Shown: one piece after another, positions 32,885 to 40,797 of the stretch | Layout of the letters: each line of letters starts with the position of its first letter | Position numbering within the stretch: the first letter of the stretch is position 1 | DNA from: Clostridia bacterium | GTDB lineage: Bacteria; Bacillota; Clostridia; Oscillospirales; UBA644 | NCBI GenBank assembly: GCA_017623595.1 | Contig: JAGAOU010000086.1 | Span: 1-41,071, forward strand | DNA length: 41,071 bases | Direction of reading: 5' to 3' | Made by a program: the position numbers and the translations under genes | The notes under the pieces: model-generated | The model's input: only the letters and a program-made list of their open reading frames with translations | Told to the model about the DNA's origin: nothing | The model's database searches: none

Positions 32885-33149
32885 TTACTTCTGAGCCTCT
32901 TCTACCGCAACGCCTTCGGGAACGCTGTCTGCACCGTAGCACTTAACCTTGGCACGGTCTCCGTCGTAATAAGGAGTTTCCTTAATAACCTTGACGGTTT
33001 CGGTGTAGGGATCAAACTCGGTCTGCACGTAGGTGAAGCCGTTGATGCGGGAGATGATGAAGGCGGCATCCTTGCCCAAACCGTTCAGAATAACGCGGAG
33101 GGGCTTTACGCGGACCTTATTGGCGTTCAGTGCGATTTTGATTGCGCCT
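32885..33149 (-). pseudogene. Internally deleted fragment of a GGGtGRT-family gene
   Basis: Reading leftward, about 80 residues (AEGAIKIALNANKVRVKPLR to DSVPEGVA) are joined directly to VEEAQK and stop. The part KETPYYDGDRAKVKCYGADS, followed by VPEGVA, matches the GGGtGRT gene at the right edge, both in protein and nearly in DNA. About 110 codons present there, including the GGGTGRTLHPDNMAAG signature, are missing. There is no start; the upstream end runs into the 3' end of the AraC gene. This is a decayed copy with a deletion between two GTTGC-like stretches. Confidence 0.85.
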
Positions 33150-33933
33150 TCTGCGGCAGTAAAGGACCGGAGTTCTTTGCAAACTGTGTCGGGGGAACGC
33201 CCACGTACTCTTTGAACTGTCTGCTGAAAAAATAAACGTCCGAAAAATTGCAAAGCTCGGCGATCTGCGACACGGGATACGCTCCCAGACAAAGCAGCTC
33301 GCAGGCATGGTTGATCTTCAGCTGGATAATATATTTTTTCGGGGAGATGCCGTAAATTTTCTTAAACAGCTTTTGGAAATAGGATTCTCCCATGCCGCAG
33401 GCCTTCCCAAGCATTCCGACCGAAAGATCGGACATCAGAAATTCGTTGTGTATGATCTCTATTGCGGGTGCGATCTTTTGCCGGTAATGCCCGGAAGAGG
33501 TGCTTTTTTGCATTTCCGCAAGGATCCGGTAGAGCAGGGAGATCGATTCAAAATAATATCCCTCCGTCTTGCTCACCCACGTCGAGAACAGCCTCCGGAA
33601 CAGCAACCCGATCTTCTCGTTTTGCGATGCGCTCACAACGAATGCTCGGGGCGCGACCGGACGGTCCGTGCGGAAGAAAACGTCGATGCATTCCCCTGCC
33701 TCGTGACGGAGCACGTCATAACGGAGGGCCTCTCCCCGAGGCAAAAAGCGAATGGAATTCGGCGTTGTCTCCAGGATCTGATCGTCAAAAAAGACGGTGG
33801 TGCGTCCCGAAAAGTGAAAAATCAGCTCGTTCTGCTGCAGGCTCCGTCCAAAAGAGTTCTTCGGGTGGGAAAAGTCCTCTTTTCCCACCATAATGACCCT
33901 CGTTATCTCTGTAATTACAAATTCCTTTTCCAA
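33127..33933 (-). CDS. AraC-family regulator with rewritten C-terminus
   Basis: 268 residues. The N-terminal sensing domain (LIFHFSGRTTVFFDDQILET) and the C-terminal HTH pair (about 165-260; LSVGMLGKACGMGESYFQKL, then VSQIAELCNFSDVYFFSRQF, GVPPTQF) are intact. The last ten or so residues (LPQKAQSKSH) come from another frame of the GGGtGRT fragment it overlaps. The start is a TTG at 33933, preferred because AGGAGGGAG is well placed before it. Divergent from the glycyl radical enzyme operon, its probable target. Confidence 0.85.
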   Translation of the reverse strand: MEKEFVITEITRVIMVGKEDFSHPKNSFGRSLQQNELIFHFSGRTTVFFDDQILETTPNSIRFLPRGEALRYDVLRHEAGECIDVFFRTDRPVAPRAFVVSASQNEKIGLLFRRLFSTWVSKTEGYYFESISLLYRILAEMQKSTSSGHYRQKIAPAIEIIHNEFLMSDLSVGMLGKACGMGESYFQKLFKKIYGISPKKYIIQLKINHACELLCLGAYPVSQIAELCNFSDVYFFSRQFKEYVGVPPTQFAKNSGPLLPQKAQSKSH

Positions 33934-33959
33934 AAGCTCTCCCTCCTTTTTGAATTTTT

Positions 33960-33988
33960 ATTATAGCACAAAAAAGAAATCTTGTCAA
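33960..33988 (-). promoter_or_regulatory. Promoter of the AraC gene (33127-33933)
   Basis: Minus strand: TTGACA (33988-33983), 17 bases, TATAAT (33965-33960), again with TTTTTTGTGCTATAAT. Confidence 0.85.
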
Positions 33989-34037
33989 TCGAATGTAATT
34001 TTTGTCCGAAAAAATACAAATTGTCTTCTTCTCTGCA

Positions 34038-34066
34038 TTGCATCCGGCGGAGATCTGTGTTATAGT
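34038..34066 (+). promoter_or_regulatory. Promoter of the glycyl radical enzyme operon
   Basis: TTGCAT (34038-34043), 17 bases, TATAGT (34061-34066). Weaker than the AraC promoter, as expected for an activated operon. Confidence 0.7.
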
Positions 34067-34110
34067 AAAATGGTAAATAGGTAAATAACGATTGATACGG
34101 GAGACGGGAT

Positions 34111-36231
34111 ATGACGGAACGGATCGAAACGCTGACAAAGCTTACGCTTGCGGGGAAAATGTTCGTAAACGCAAAAGAGACCGCATTTGACAGACAGGAT
34201 ATTTTTCTGTCCGAATGCGAGCGGGACGTAAAACGCATCTGTGAATACGTTCTTCATCAGGAGCCGATGATCACCGAGCATCAAACAATGACGGGCTTTT
34301 TCCGCTTTAACTCCTCGGTGGTCGGCACCGCATTCAGCCGCTCGGGACACCGGCACACCGAAGCGCTTATGCGGGAGTTCTATCTGAAGCCGGTGGACGG
34401 TCTTTCCACCCTGGAATGGCAGCATGCCACGGTGGACTACCGAAGGGTTCTTGAGGTCGGGATCAGCGGCATCATCGGCGATATCGACCGTTCCCTTGCC
34501 GTCCATACTGCCCCCGAGGAAAGAGAATATCTGTTCGGGCTGAGGCGGATCGCAGAGACGCTGATCGCCTGGTGTGACAAATGCTCCTGCCGGGTGCGGG
34601 CGTTTGCCGAGGGGGTCGGGGATCCCGAATCCCGCAGAAATCTGATGCGACTGGCGGAAACGGTCGCGCAGACGCCGAAAAATGCTCCGAGGAGCTTCTA
34701 CGAGGCCTGCCTGACCATCTATATCTGCTTTTCCTGCTCCCTTGACAGTCTGGGTACCCTGGATCGCTATCTTTCCCGGTTTTACTTTGATGATCTGGCG
34801 GCCGGCCGGATGACCCGGGACGAGGCAAAGGAGTATTTGCAGGAGCTGTTTCTTATGCTCCAGGCGGCAACGCCGGTCACGTCCTGCAATTTCACCCGGG
34901 GCGCTGAATCCCATTTCTGCATCGGCGGATATCTTCCCGACGGACGCGATGCCTACAACGATCTTTCCGCTCTGATCCTGGAGGCGCTTACCGACCTTCC
35001 CACCTACATCCCCCAGATAACCCTGCGCTGGACAAAGACCCAACCGAAGGAAGCGCTTCGCTTTGCCATGGATCTGGAGCGGAACGATAAAAACAAGCGC
35101 ATCGCCTTCCAGAACGACGAAAAACGGATTCGGGCATATACCGAAATATGCGGTTTCAAATACGAGGATGCCGTAAACTACACCACCGTCGGTTGCAATG
35201 AGCCTGCCTTCCCCGGCGGGATCGTCGGCGCAACTTCAAAGATGAACCTGCTCAGATCCGTGGAACGAACGTTTCACGAATTCGGGGAGGAGATCAAAGG
35301 CTGCGGAAGCTTTGACGAATTTTACGGGATCTGTATGCGGGAGCTTTTTGCGGATATTGATAAGCACGTCGAATTCGACAACCGGTGCAATGCGGTAAGA
35401 GCCCGGGACGTGAGCTACGTCTCGGCGCTGTTTTTCAACGGATGCATCGAAAAGGCAAAAAGTCCCACCCGCGGCGCGGGAGACGTGGTGGTCTGTTCTC
35501 CGATGGCTTGCGGCATGACCAACGTCATCGACTCGCTGATCGTCACCGATCAGTTTGTCTACGGCGAAAAGATTCTCTCTATGGAGGAGCTGATCGCCGC
35601 GGTGCGGAATAACTGGGTCGGTTATGAAGACCTGCAGACCCTCATCAGGAAGCGGGGGGATTTCTTCGGCAACGATACCGAACGCTCCAACGCCATCGCA
35701 AGAAGATTTTTCGATAGCCTTTACGCGCATCTTTTGGGGAAGAAAAATATCTTCGGCTATCCTATTCTTTTGGGGGATCTGATCGGATACAATCCGCACC
35801 ACAAGTGGTTCGGAGAGTGTACGAAGGCCACCCCGGACGGAAGATGCTCAGGAGAAATGCTGAAATTCGGCTTCGGTCAAAGCGGAGGCTATGACAGGGA
35901 GGGGCTCACGGCACTGCTCAACTCCATTGCAGCCGCCGACAGACACGGCATCCGTTGCGGCTCAACCGTCACAAACGTCACGTTGGACGAGGCGTTGATC
36001 AAAGACGATGCCAATTTTGAGAAAACCGTGGATCTGTTCCGGACCTATTTTGAAAAGGGCGGAGTACACTTCCAGCTTACCTACGTATCGAAGAAGGATC
36101 TGATCTGTGCAAAAGAAACGCCCGACGATTACAAGCATCTGCGCGTCCGTGTCTCCGGATTTTCCGATTATTTCGTGAAGCTCAACGAGGCCATTCAGGA
36201 CGATATTATTGCAAGAACGGAGCAGAAATGA
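34111..36231 (+). CDS. Glycyl radical enzyme of the PFL/dehydratase superfamily
   Basis: 706 residues, short for the family (usually 750-850). The glycyl radical motif RVSGFSDYF has Gly683. The thiyl-radical Cys362 and nearby Glu364 lie in the loop VGCNEPAFPGG, which matches the GC-x-E-P form of diol dehydratases and related lyases. The N-terminal PFL domain is unusually trimmed. The substrate is not obvious: it does not have a clear PFL active-site CC pair, so formate production from pyruvate is unlikely. Glycerol, propanediol, hydroxyproline or sugar-acid type eliminations are the options. Its activase overlaps by four bases downstream. Works only without oxygen. Confidence 0.9.
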   Translation: MTERIETLTKLTLAGKMFVNAKETAFDRQDIFLSECERDVKRICEYVLHQEPMITEHQTMTGFFRFNSSVVGTAFSRSGHRHTEALMREFYLKPVDGLSTLEWQHATVDYRRVLEVGISGIIGDIDRSLAVHTAPEEREYLFGLRRIAETLIAWCDKCSCRVRAFAEGVGDPESRRNLMRLAETVAQTPKNAPRSFYEACLTIYICFSCSLDSLGTLDRYLSRFYFDDLAAGRMTRDEAKEYLQELFLMLQAATPVTSCNFTRGAESHFCIGGYLPDGRDAYNDLSALILEALTDLPTYIPQITLRWTKTQPKEALRFAMDLERNDKNKRIAFQNDEKRIRAYTEICGFKYEDAVNYTTVGCNEPAFPGGIVGATSKMNLLRSVERTFHEFGEEIKGCGSFDEFYGICMRELFADIDKHVEFDNRCNAVRARDVSYVSALFFNGCIEKAKSPTRGAGDVVVCSPMACGMTNVIDSLIVTDQFVYGEKILSMEELIAAVRNNWVGYEDLQTLIRKRGDFFGNDTERSNAIARRFFDSLYAHLLGKKNIFGYPILLGDLIGYNPHHKWFGECTKATPDGRCSGEMLKFGFGQSGGYDREGLTALLNSIAAADRHGIRCGSTVTNVTLDEALIKDDANFEKTVDLFRTYFEKGGVHFQLTYVSKKDLICAKETPDDYKHLRVRVSGFSDYFVKLNEAIQDDIIARTEQK

Positions 36232-37055
36232 CCGGGATATTATTTAATGTCGAGCGTAGTTCCTACGTTGACGGCCCGGGAATCCGCACGACCGTCTTTT
36301 TTAAAGGCTGCAATCTGCGTTGCGCTTGGTGCCACAATCCCGAAAGTCAATCCCCGAAGCCCCAAATGATGTTTTACAAAAACAAGTGCACGGGTTGTGG
36401 CAAATGCAAAGAAAAATGCCCGAATCATTTGGAATCGTGCGAGCTTTGCGGCAAATGTACGCTTTATTGTCCTCATGACGCAAGGGAGATCTGCGGAAAG
36501 GAATATACCGTCGACGAGGTTATGAGAGAAATCCTGAAAGACAAAGCCTTTTACGATCACTCGGGCGGCGGTGTGACCTTCTCGGGCGGGGAATGTATGC
36601 TTCAGATCGACTTTCTGGAAGAGCTCCTCCGGGAGTGCAAAAACAACGGCATCCACACCGCCGTAGATACTGCGGGGCAGGTCCCCTACGAACGGTTCGA
36701 GCGGATCTTGCCCCACACCGATCTGATCCTTTATGACGTCAAATGCATTGACAGTGAAAAGCACCGGAAATATACGGGCGTGGGCAACGAATTGATCCTG
36801 GAGAATCTGGCGCGGCTTCTGTCCTCCGGGCAGAGGGTGTGGGTGCGCATCCCTGTGATTCCTTCCGTCAACGATTCGGAAGGGGAGATGGCCGGAATCC
36901 GTCGGCTTTTCGATATCCACGGCCGCCCCGAAAGGATCGAGCTGCTGCCCTATCACGCCATGGGGGAACACAAATACGAGGCCCTTGGGATCACGCCCGC
37001 AAAATTCAACGTTCCTCCGGAGGAAACGGTAAAAGCGCTTCGGGCTCTTTTCTGA
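36228..37055 (+). CDS. Glycyl radical enzyme activase (radical SAM)
   Basis: 275 residues. The radical SAM motif GCNLRCAWC places the cluster cysteines at 28, 32 and 35. A ferredoxin-like insert adds CTGCGKCKEKC (Cys54, 57, 60, 64) and CELCGKCTLYC (71, 74, 77, 81), two further [4Fe-4S] clusters, as in activases of dehydratase-type enzymes. GGGVTFSGGE is the SAM-binding motif. ATGA overlap with the upstream gene. It installs the glycyl radical on Gly683 of that enzyme. An integrase remnant starts directly after its stop. Confidence 0.95.
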   Translation: MTGILFNVERSSYVDGPGIRTTVFFKGCNLRCAWCHNPESQSPKPQMMFYKNKCTGCGKCKEKCPNHLESCELCGKCTLYCPHDAREICGKEYTVDEVMREILKDKAFYDHSGGGVTFSGGECMLQIDFLEELLRECKNNGIHTAVDTAGQVPYERFERILPHTDLILYDVKCIDSEKHRKYTGVGNELILENLARLLSSGQRVWVRIPVIPSVNDSEGEMAGIRRLFDIHGRPERIELLPYHAMGEHKYEALGITPAKFNVPPEETVKALRALF

Positions 37056-37177
37056 GATCTCTGACGGTAGTGATTCACCGTTCCTTCCCGTAAATTCCGT
37101 TGACGACAGTTCTGTAAATAGAGGTCACAACCCTCTTTAAAGGTTATTGGGGCGGACGACGTTTTGAGCTTTTTCAC
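37056..37177 (-). pseudogene. 5' remnant of a tyrosine recombinase gene, copy 1
   Basis: From a GTG at 37177 after GGAAGGA the frame encodes about 40 residues (VKKLKTSSAP..ITFKEGCDLYLQNCRQRNLREGT..NHYRQ), the start of a SAM-like N-terminal domain of a site-specific integrase. It then runs into the activase stop region and ends. The catalytic domain is absent. It matches the better preserved copy at 40480. Confidence 0.75.
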
Positions 37178-37209
37178 GGTAAAAATCCTTCCGATTGTGG
37201 ATAAAAATA

Positions 37210-37252
37210 TTGGACACATCACGGGGCGAAAGCCTCAAAATGATGTGTCCAA
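37210..37252 (-). terminator. Terminator hairpin, type 2, left copy
   Basis: A perfect 12-bp outer stem (TTGGACACATCA and complement) encloses an inner GGCGAAAGCC hairpin. On the minus strand TATTTTT follows. Unrelated in sequence to the hairpin of copies A-D. Confidence 0.8.
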
Positions 37253-37330
37253 CTGTTTTTTGACTGATTTTAAGCAATCGGGGTTTTACAGCAGTTCAGG
37301 GGACTCAAGAAAACCTTGGAATTCCAAGAA

Positions 37331-37496
37331 TTACTTCTGCGCTTTTTCCACGGCCACGGCGACGGCGACGGTTGCACCGACCATGGGGTTGTTGCCCATT
37401 CCGATCAGACCCATCATTTCTACGTGGGCGGGAACGGAGGAAGAGCCTGCGAACTGAGCGTCGCCGTGCATACGACCAATAGTGTCGTTCATGCCG
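37331..37496 (-). pseudogene. 3' tail of a GGGtGRT-family gene, copy E
   Basis: About 54 codons (GMNDTIGRMHGDAQFAGSSS through PMVGATVAVAVAVEKAQK-stop) match the end of the gene at 40632. Of ten base differences, seven are silent. The upstream edge at about 37496 is abrupt, and 37497-37638 carries no gene; a short GC-rich inverted repeat near 37580-37612 may end the leftward operon of cassette v. Confidence 0.9.
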
Positions 37497-37638
37497 CGGT
37501 CTAATTATTATTTTTAAAAGATGATGCTGTTCTGAATATTGGTCAGATAACTTATCAATACCTCCAGCCCAAAAGCTAATGCGCCCCCTACCTAAAAGTG
37601 GGCGTTCAAAATCGAACGTTTCAGCTCGGCAAAGATTA

Positions 37639-38330
37639 TTACCGGTTACTGTTATATTCCTCGAAAAGCTCCTCGTAATTCTTCTTTATATCCTCAAAGG
37701 AAGCTTCAACCTCGTAATTAAAAACTCCCGTGTAGCCTACACTCTCAAATGTGGAAATAAGCCTCATCCAATCAATCTTACCACGCTTCGGTATCCAATG
37801 TCTCTCGTTTACGTAATCATGGTCGGATATATGGGTGGTGGCTATGCGAGTACCGAGAGCCTTAGCGGCATCCTCGCTTCTTTCATAGAGAAAATGATTC
37901 ACGTCAATACAAATCTTTACGTTTGGAAGATCGAGATCATCTATAATATCTATCGCCTCACGCGAGGTATTCATAAGGCAAGTGCGCGGTATGGTTTCAA
38001 GTGCAATGATCCTGTCTGTCTTTTCAGAGAGTGTACGTATAGACCGTTTCAGTGATTCGATCTTCGCATGTCGCTCATCATCGGCAATAGGCTCAAAGCT
38101 GGGATGTATTATGTAACAATAAGGGTTTAAGACGGAGGTTTTCTCGAATATATCAGAAATCTTTTTTACCGCCTCGCATCTTTTTTCATCATCAAGATCC
38201 GAAACATCCTACCTTGTACCAATTGAAAGATGGTGTCAAAGTTCAGCTCTCGAGCTTTCTTCAAATTCTCCAAAAAGTTGCGAGAACAGAAATGGACGGT
38301 GTTTCCCAGTCATAATCTATATTCCTTCAT
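37639..38330 (-). pseudogene. Frameshifted xylose-isomerase-like TIM-barrel protein
   Basis: A well-made start (ATG at 38330 after GGAGGT) reads only MKEYRL before a TGA. Another frame continues with FCSRNFLENLKKARELNFDT to about 38213. The third frame then runs from DVSDLDDEKRCEAV to the stop at 37639, including NPYCYIIHPSFEPI, DRIIALETIPRT, NVKICIDVNHFLY and THISDHDYVNE. These are sugar-phosphate isomerase/epimerase features (metal-binding E, D-x-N-H, H-x-S-D-H). Two frameshifts break the gene. Without them it would be about 230 residues. Assembly error remains possible. Confidence 0.75.
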
Positions 38331-38344
38331 TTTTACCTCCTATA

Positions 38345-39253
38345 TTATATCTTCAAAACTCTGCTTCTGATTGAAGCTGTAATGGGATCAAGAAGTCCCA
38401 CCTTCTTAAAATCCATACTCTCGGGTGAATTCCCTACTATCTCCGAATCTCGTCCTTTAATCGTTATAATATCATCCGCTATTTCTACTATTGCAAAAAG
38501 TGAATCACGGTAAGGAAAAACATTACGCAATTTAGGATGATTCAACTCTATGTCATCGCCATACGTATCATGAGAATATTTACTTCCCGCCCAATAATAG
38601 CTCATAGAGTTGACACACCAATAATAAACTCCGAGATACTCCTCAAGCCTGTCTACGTGCTCGTGTCCGCAGGCGCAAAGTATAACACCTCGAGAGGCAT
38701 TGTTTATGACAGAACGGAGTGCTTCTGTGTTGCCTATACCGGTTCGGCTCTCGATAAGACTGTGGTGTGAAAAAATAACCGATGGGTAGTCGGCAGATGC
38801 CAGATCTTTCGCAAGCCAAGACAAAACTTCATCGGGCAGAACGGCAATATTCTTATTTTCCGCCCTTTTGTAATTACCTAATTCATAGTTTTCATACCTA
38901 TCAGAGCTCAAAAAATAGCAGGTATCGAGAACCACAAAATGCACACCTCCGCAATCAAATGAATAGTAGGATCTGGGAATGTCCAGATAATCAAGAACGT
39001 CGCATTTTCTATTCTCATCCATATCGTGATTTCCGAGAGCGTAATATATAGGAATAACAGATGAGGCAATTGCGCTACGCATTTTATCTTTGTCTTCCTG
39101 ATTAGACTCACCGGGAGTTATGGAATCTCCGAGAAATATCATAAAGTCACATTTCGAAGCGACGGACGCATCAATAAACTCACTAAAACGCTCGTAGCTA
39201 TCGTGTATGTAATCCGAATGAAGATCGGCGCATATTCCGAAACGAACCCTCAT
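38345..39253 (-). CDS. Cytoplasmic calcineurin-like metallophosphoesterase
   Basis: 302 residues with all five metal motifs: GICADLHSDY, IFLGDSITPG, YALGNHDMDE, IFSHHSLIE and CACGHEHVDRL. No signal peptide. The frame extends upstream to 39334, but GGAGGAGGG before the ATG at 39253 fixes the start, one base after the stop of the MBL gene. It is in one operon with the MBL-fold protein and the TIM-barrel pseudogene. ATA codons are more frequent than in the left half of the window. Probably hydrolyses a sugar phosphate or phosphodiester in that pathway. Confidence 0.85.
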   Translation of the reverse strand: MRVRFGICADLHSDYIHDSYERFSEFIDASVASKCDFMIFLGDSITPGESNQEDKDKMRSAIASSVIPIYYALGNHDMDENRKCDVLDYLDIPRSYYSFDCGGVHFVVLDTCYFLSSDRYENYELGNYKRAENKNIAVLPDEVLSWLAKDLASADYPSVIFSHHSLIESRTGIGNTEALRSVINNASRGVILCACGHEHVDRLEEYLGVYYWCVNSMSYYWAGSKYSHDTYGDDIELNHPKLRNVFPYRDSLFAIVEIADDIITIKGRDSEIVGNSPESMDFKKVGLLDPITASIRSRVLKI

Positions 39254-39254
39254 A

Positions 39255-40124
39255 TTATCCCTCCTCCACACACAAAGAATATCTATTTCCAAGTCTCGGA
39301 ACGATAACCTCCGAGCTCGGCAGCAGCTCTCCAAGACGAGCTTTCACTATATCAGCGTGTCCGTCGTGCCACATAAATATATCACCCCGGCCTATCTCAT
39401 AGAGATGGCAGATAAAATATCGCCTCGCTCCAAACTTTGCTGAAAAGCTTGCAAAATCATCAAGCAAACCCGAATATTTTGCGGGATCGAGCGCATTGGC
39501 GCCAGCCCATAAATGCGATATGCATAGGTCTATATTATCAAATTTCGGATATCTGTTATACTCGTAATCTCTTACGTCTGCAGGTATAAGAATATTTGCA
39601 CACGGCGAGATTATCTCGTATCCAACCTCGGTAAATAGCTCTCCCTGCTCCTCCTTTTCCTTTGTAAGATGCGGTGTATTAAATACACGGATTGAAATCT
39701 CTCCCTCGTGTATAACCTCCCCTGCGCGAACGTAGGTGATATTTTCCGGATTTAACTCGGACATCGCAATAAGATCTCCTCTAACCCCCTCAGGAATATA
39801 CCAACGAATAGGAGCATCCTTAAGCGCTCTCATAAGATGCAGGCAGAAGTGATCGTCATGCTGATGAGTTATAAGAATAAAAGAGATGTCGGATAAATCT
39901 TCAAGCAAAGTCTCGCTAATCCGATCAAGATCGCTCTTGCGCCTGATTATCAGATCGACAGCAAATCTTCGGTTCGAGAGTGAAAACACATACGACGATG
40001 GACCTGCGAGCCACATTGAATTATTATATTTTACATCGCGGTACTCTGTAAATACCGTTTTCCAGTATCTTTCAAAATTAAGGTCATATTCAGTTAAAAC
40101 CTTATCAAGAAGAGGATTGCTCAT
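39255..40124 (-). CDS. MBL-fold hydrolase (UlaG-like)
   Basis: 289 residues of the metallo-beta-lactamase fold. The metal motif is THQHDDH (His87, His89, Asp91, His92). Further signs are VRAGEVIHEGE, NTPHLTKE and IPADVRDYEY. The closest match I recognise is the L-ascorbate-6-phosphate lactonase UlaG group, which opens sugar-lactone phosphates. UlaG operons also carry TIM-barrel epimerases, in line with the TIM-barrel gene downstream. Distinct from the ribonuclease MBL branch by size and lack of the beta-CASP domain. Promoter at 40159. Confidence 0.75.
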   Translation of the reverse strand: MSNPLLDKVLTEYDLNFERYWKTVFTEYRDVKYNNSMWLAGPSSYVFSLSNRRFAVDLIIRRKSDLDRISETLLEDLSDISFILITHQHDDHFCLHLMRALKDAPIRWYIPEGVRGDLIAMSELNPENITYVRAGEVIHEGEISIRVFNTPHLTKEKEEQGELFTEVGYEIISPCANILIPADVRDYEYNRYPKFDNIDLCISHLWAGANALDPAKYSGLLDDFASFSAKFGARRYFICHLYEIGRGDIFMWHDGHADIVKARLGELLPSSEVIVPRLGNRYSLCVEEG

Positions 40125-40158
40125 AACATTACCTCGCTTTTATCAAAGTACTGCAATT

Positions 40159-40187
40159 ATTATACCATTGGCGTATGGAAAAGTCAA
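40159..40187 (-). promoter_or_regulatory. Promoter of the MBL/phosphoesterase operon
   Basis: Minus strand: TTGACT (40187-40182), 17 bases, TATAAT (40164-40159), 35 bases before the start codon. Confidence 0.85.
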
Positions 40188-40195
40188 CATTGAAG

Positions 40196-40480
40196 TTATT
40201 TTTTAACATTAAAACCATATTTAAATCGGATAAAACTTTTTTGAACAAAAGTCTTATCCAAAGTCGATTTCAAATGTAGTACGTAGTCCTTATAGGCCAG
40301 CTCGTCAATATCCACGATAGGCATCTTCGGGTCGAAGAACTTATAGAACTGCACGTAGCTCTGCCTATAATGATTGATAGTTCCTTCTCTTAAATTCCTC
40401 TGTCTGCAATTTTCCAAATACTTGTTGCAACCTTCCTCGAAAGTGAACAATGTTCCTCTCACCATTCTGATCTTTTTCAC
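40196..40480 (-). pseudogene. 5' remnant of a tyrosine recombinase gene, copy 2
   Basis: A GTG at 40480 after AAGGAGGATTT begins VKKIRMVRGTLFTFEEGCNK and continues through NLREGTINHYRQSYVQFYKF to about residue 73 (HLKSTLD). This is the N-terminal SAM-like DNA-binding domain of a site-specific tyrosine recombinase. The last 20 or so residues are unrelated, and the catalytic domain with its R-H-R-Y set is missing. It sits between the GGGtGRT terminator and the promoter of cassette v. Confidence 0.8.
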
Positions 40481-40504
40481 CTTGAAATCCTCCTTAAAAA
40501 TAAA

Positions 40505-40797
40505 AAAAATATTGGACACATCACGGGCGAAAGCCTCAAAATGATGTGTCCAACTGTTTTTTGACTGATTTTAAGCAATCGGGGTTTTACAGCAGTTCAG
40601 GGGACTCAAGAAAACCTTGGAATTCCAAGAATTACTTCTGAGCTTCTTCCACGGCCACGGCCACGGCGACGGTTGCACCGACCATGGGGTTGTTGCCCAT
40701 GCCGATCAGACCCATCATTTCTACGTGGGCGGGGACGGAGGAAGAGCCTGCGAACTGAGCGTCACCGTGCATACGGCCCATGGTGTCGGTCATGCCG
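40505..40797. repeat. Long direct repeat, right copy
   Basis: Partner of 37203-37496, same orientation. It holds the type 2 terminator, a 14-bp perfect palindrome CTTGGAATTCCAAG just past the GGGtGRT stop codon, and the last 55 codons of that gene. Confidence 0.9.
40512..40553 (-). terminator. Terminator hairpin, type 2, right copy
   Basis: Same 12-bp stem TTGGACACATCA / TGATGTGTCCAA, followed on the minus strand by TATTTTTTTTATTTTT. It ends the GGGtGRT gene. Confidence 0.85.

Larger units (their letters stand above)
37203..37496. repeat. Long direct repeat, left copy
   Basis: About 293 bases shared with 40505-40797. The part 37203-37330 is non-coding and differs from the right copy by a single one-base indel. 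The part 37331-37496 is a GGGtGRT gene tail with ten substitutions. The two copies bracket a 3-kb segment. Confidence 0.9.

Noticed and set aside
38313..38330. TGA after MKEYRL as a selenocysteine or recoding site
   Set aside because: The frame does not continue the protein after the TGA; a frameshift explains it better, and a second frameshift follows at about 38213.
37203..40797. Long direct repeats as insertion sequences flanking a composite transposon
   Set aside because: The repeats contain no transposase and no terminal inverted repeats; they hold a gene tail, a terminator and abut integrase remnants.
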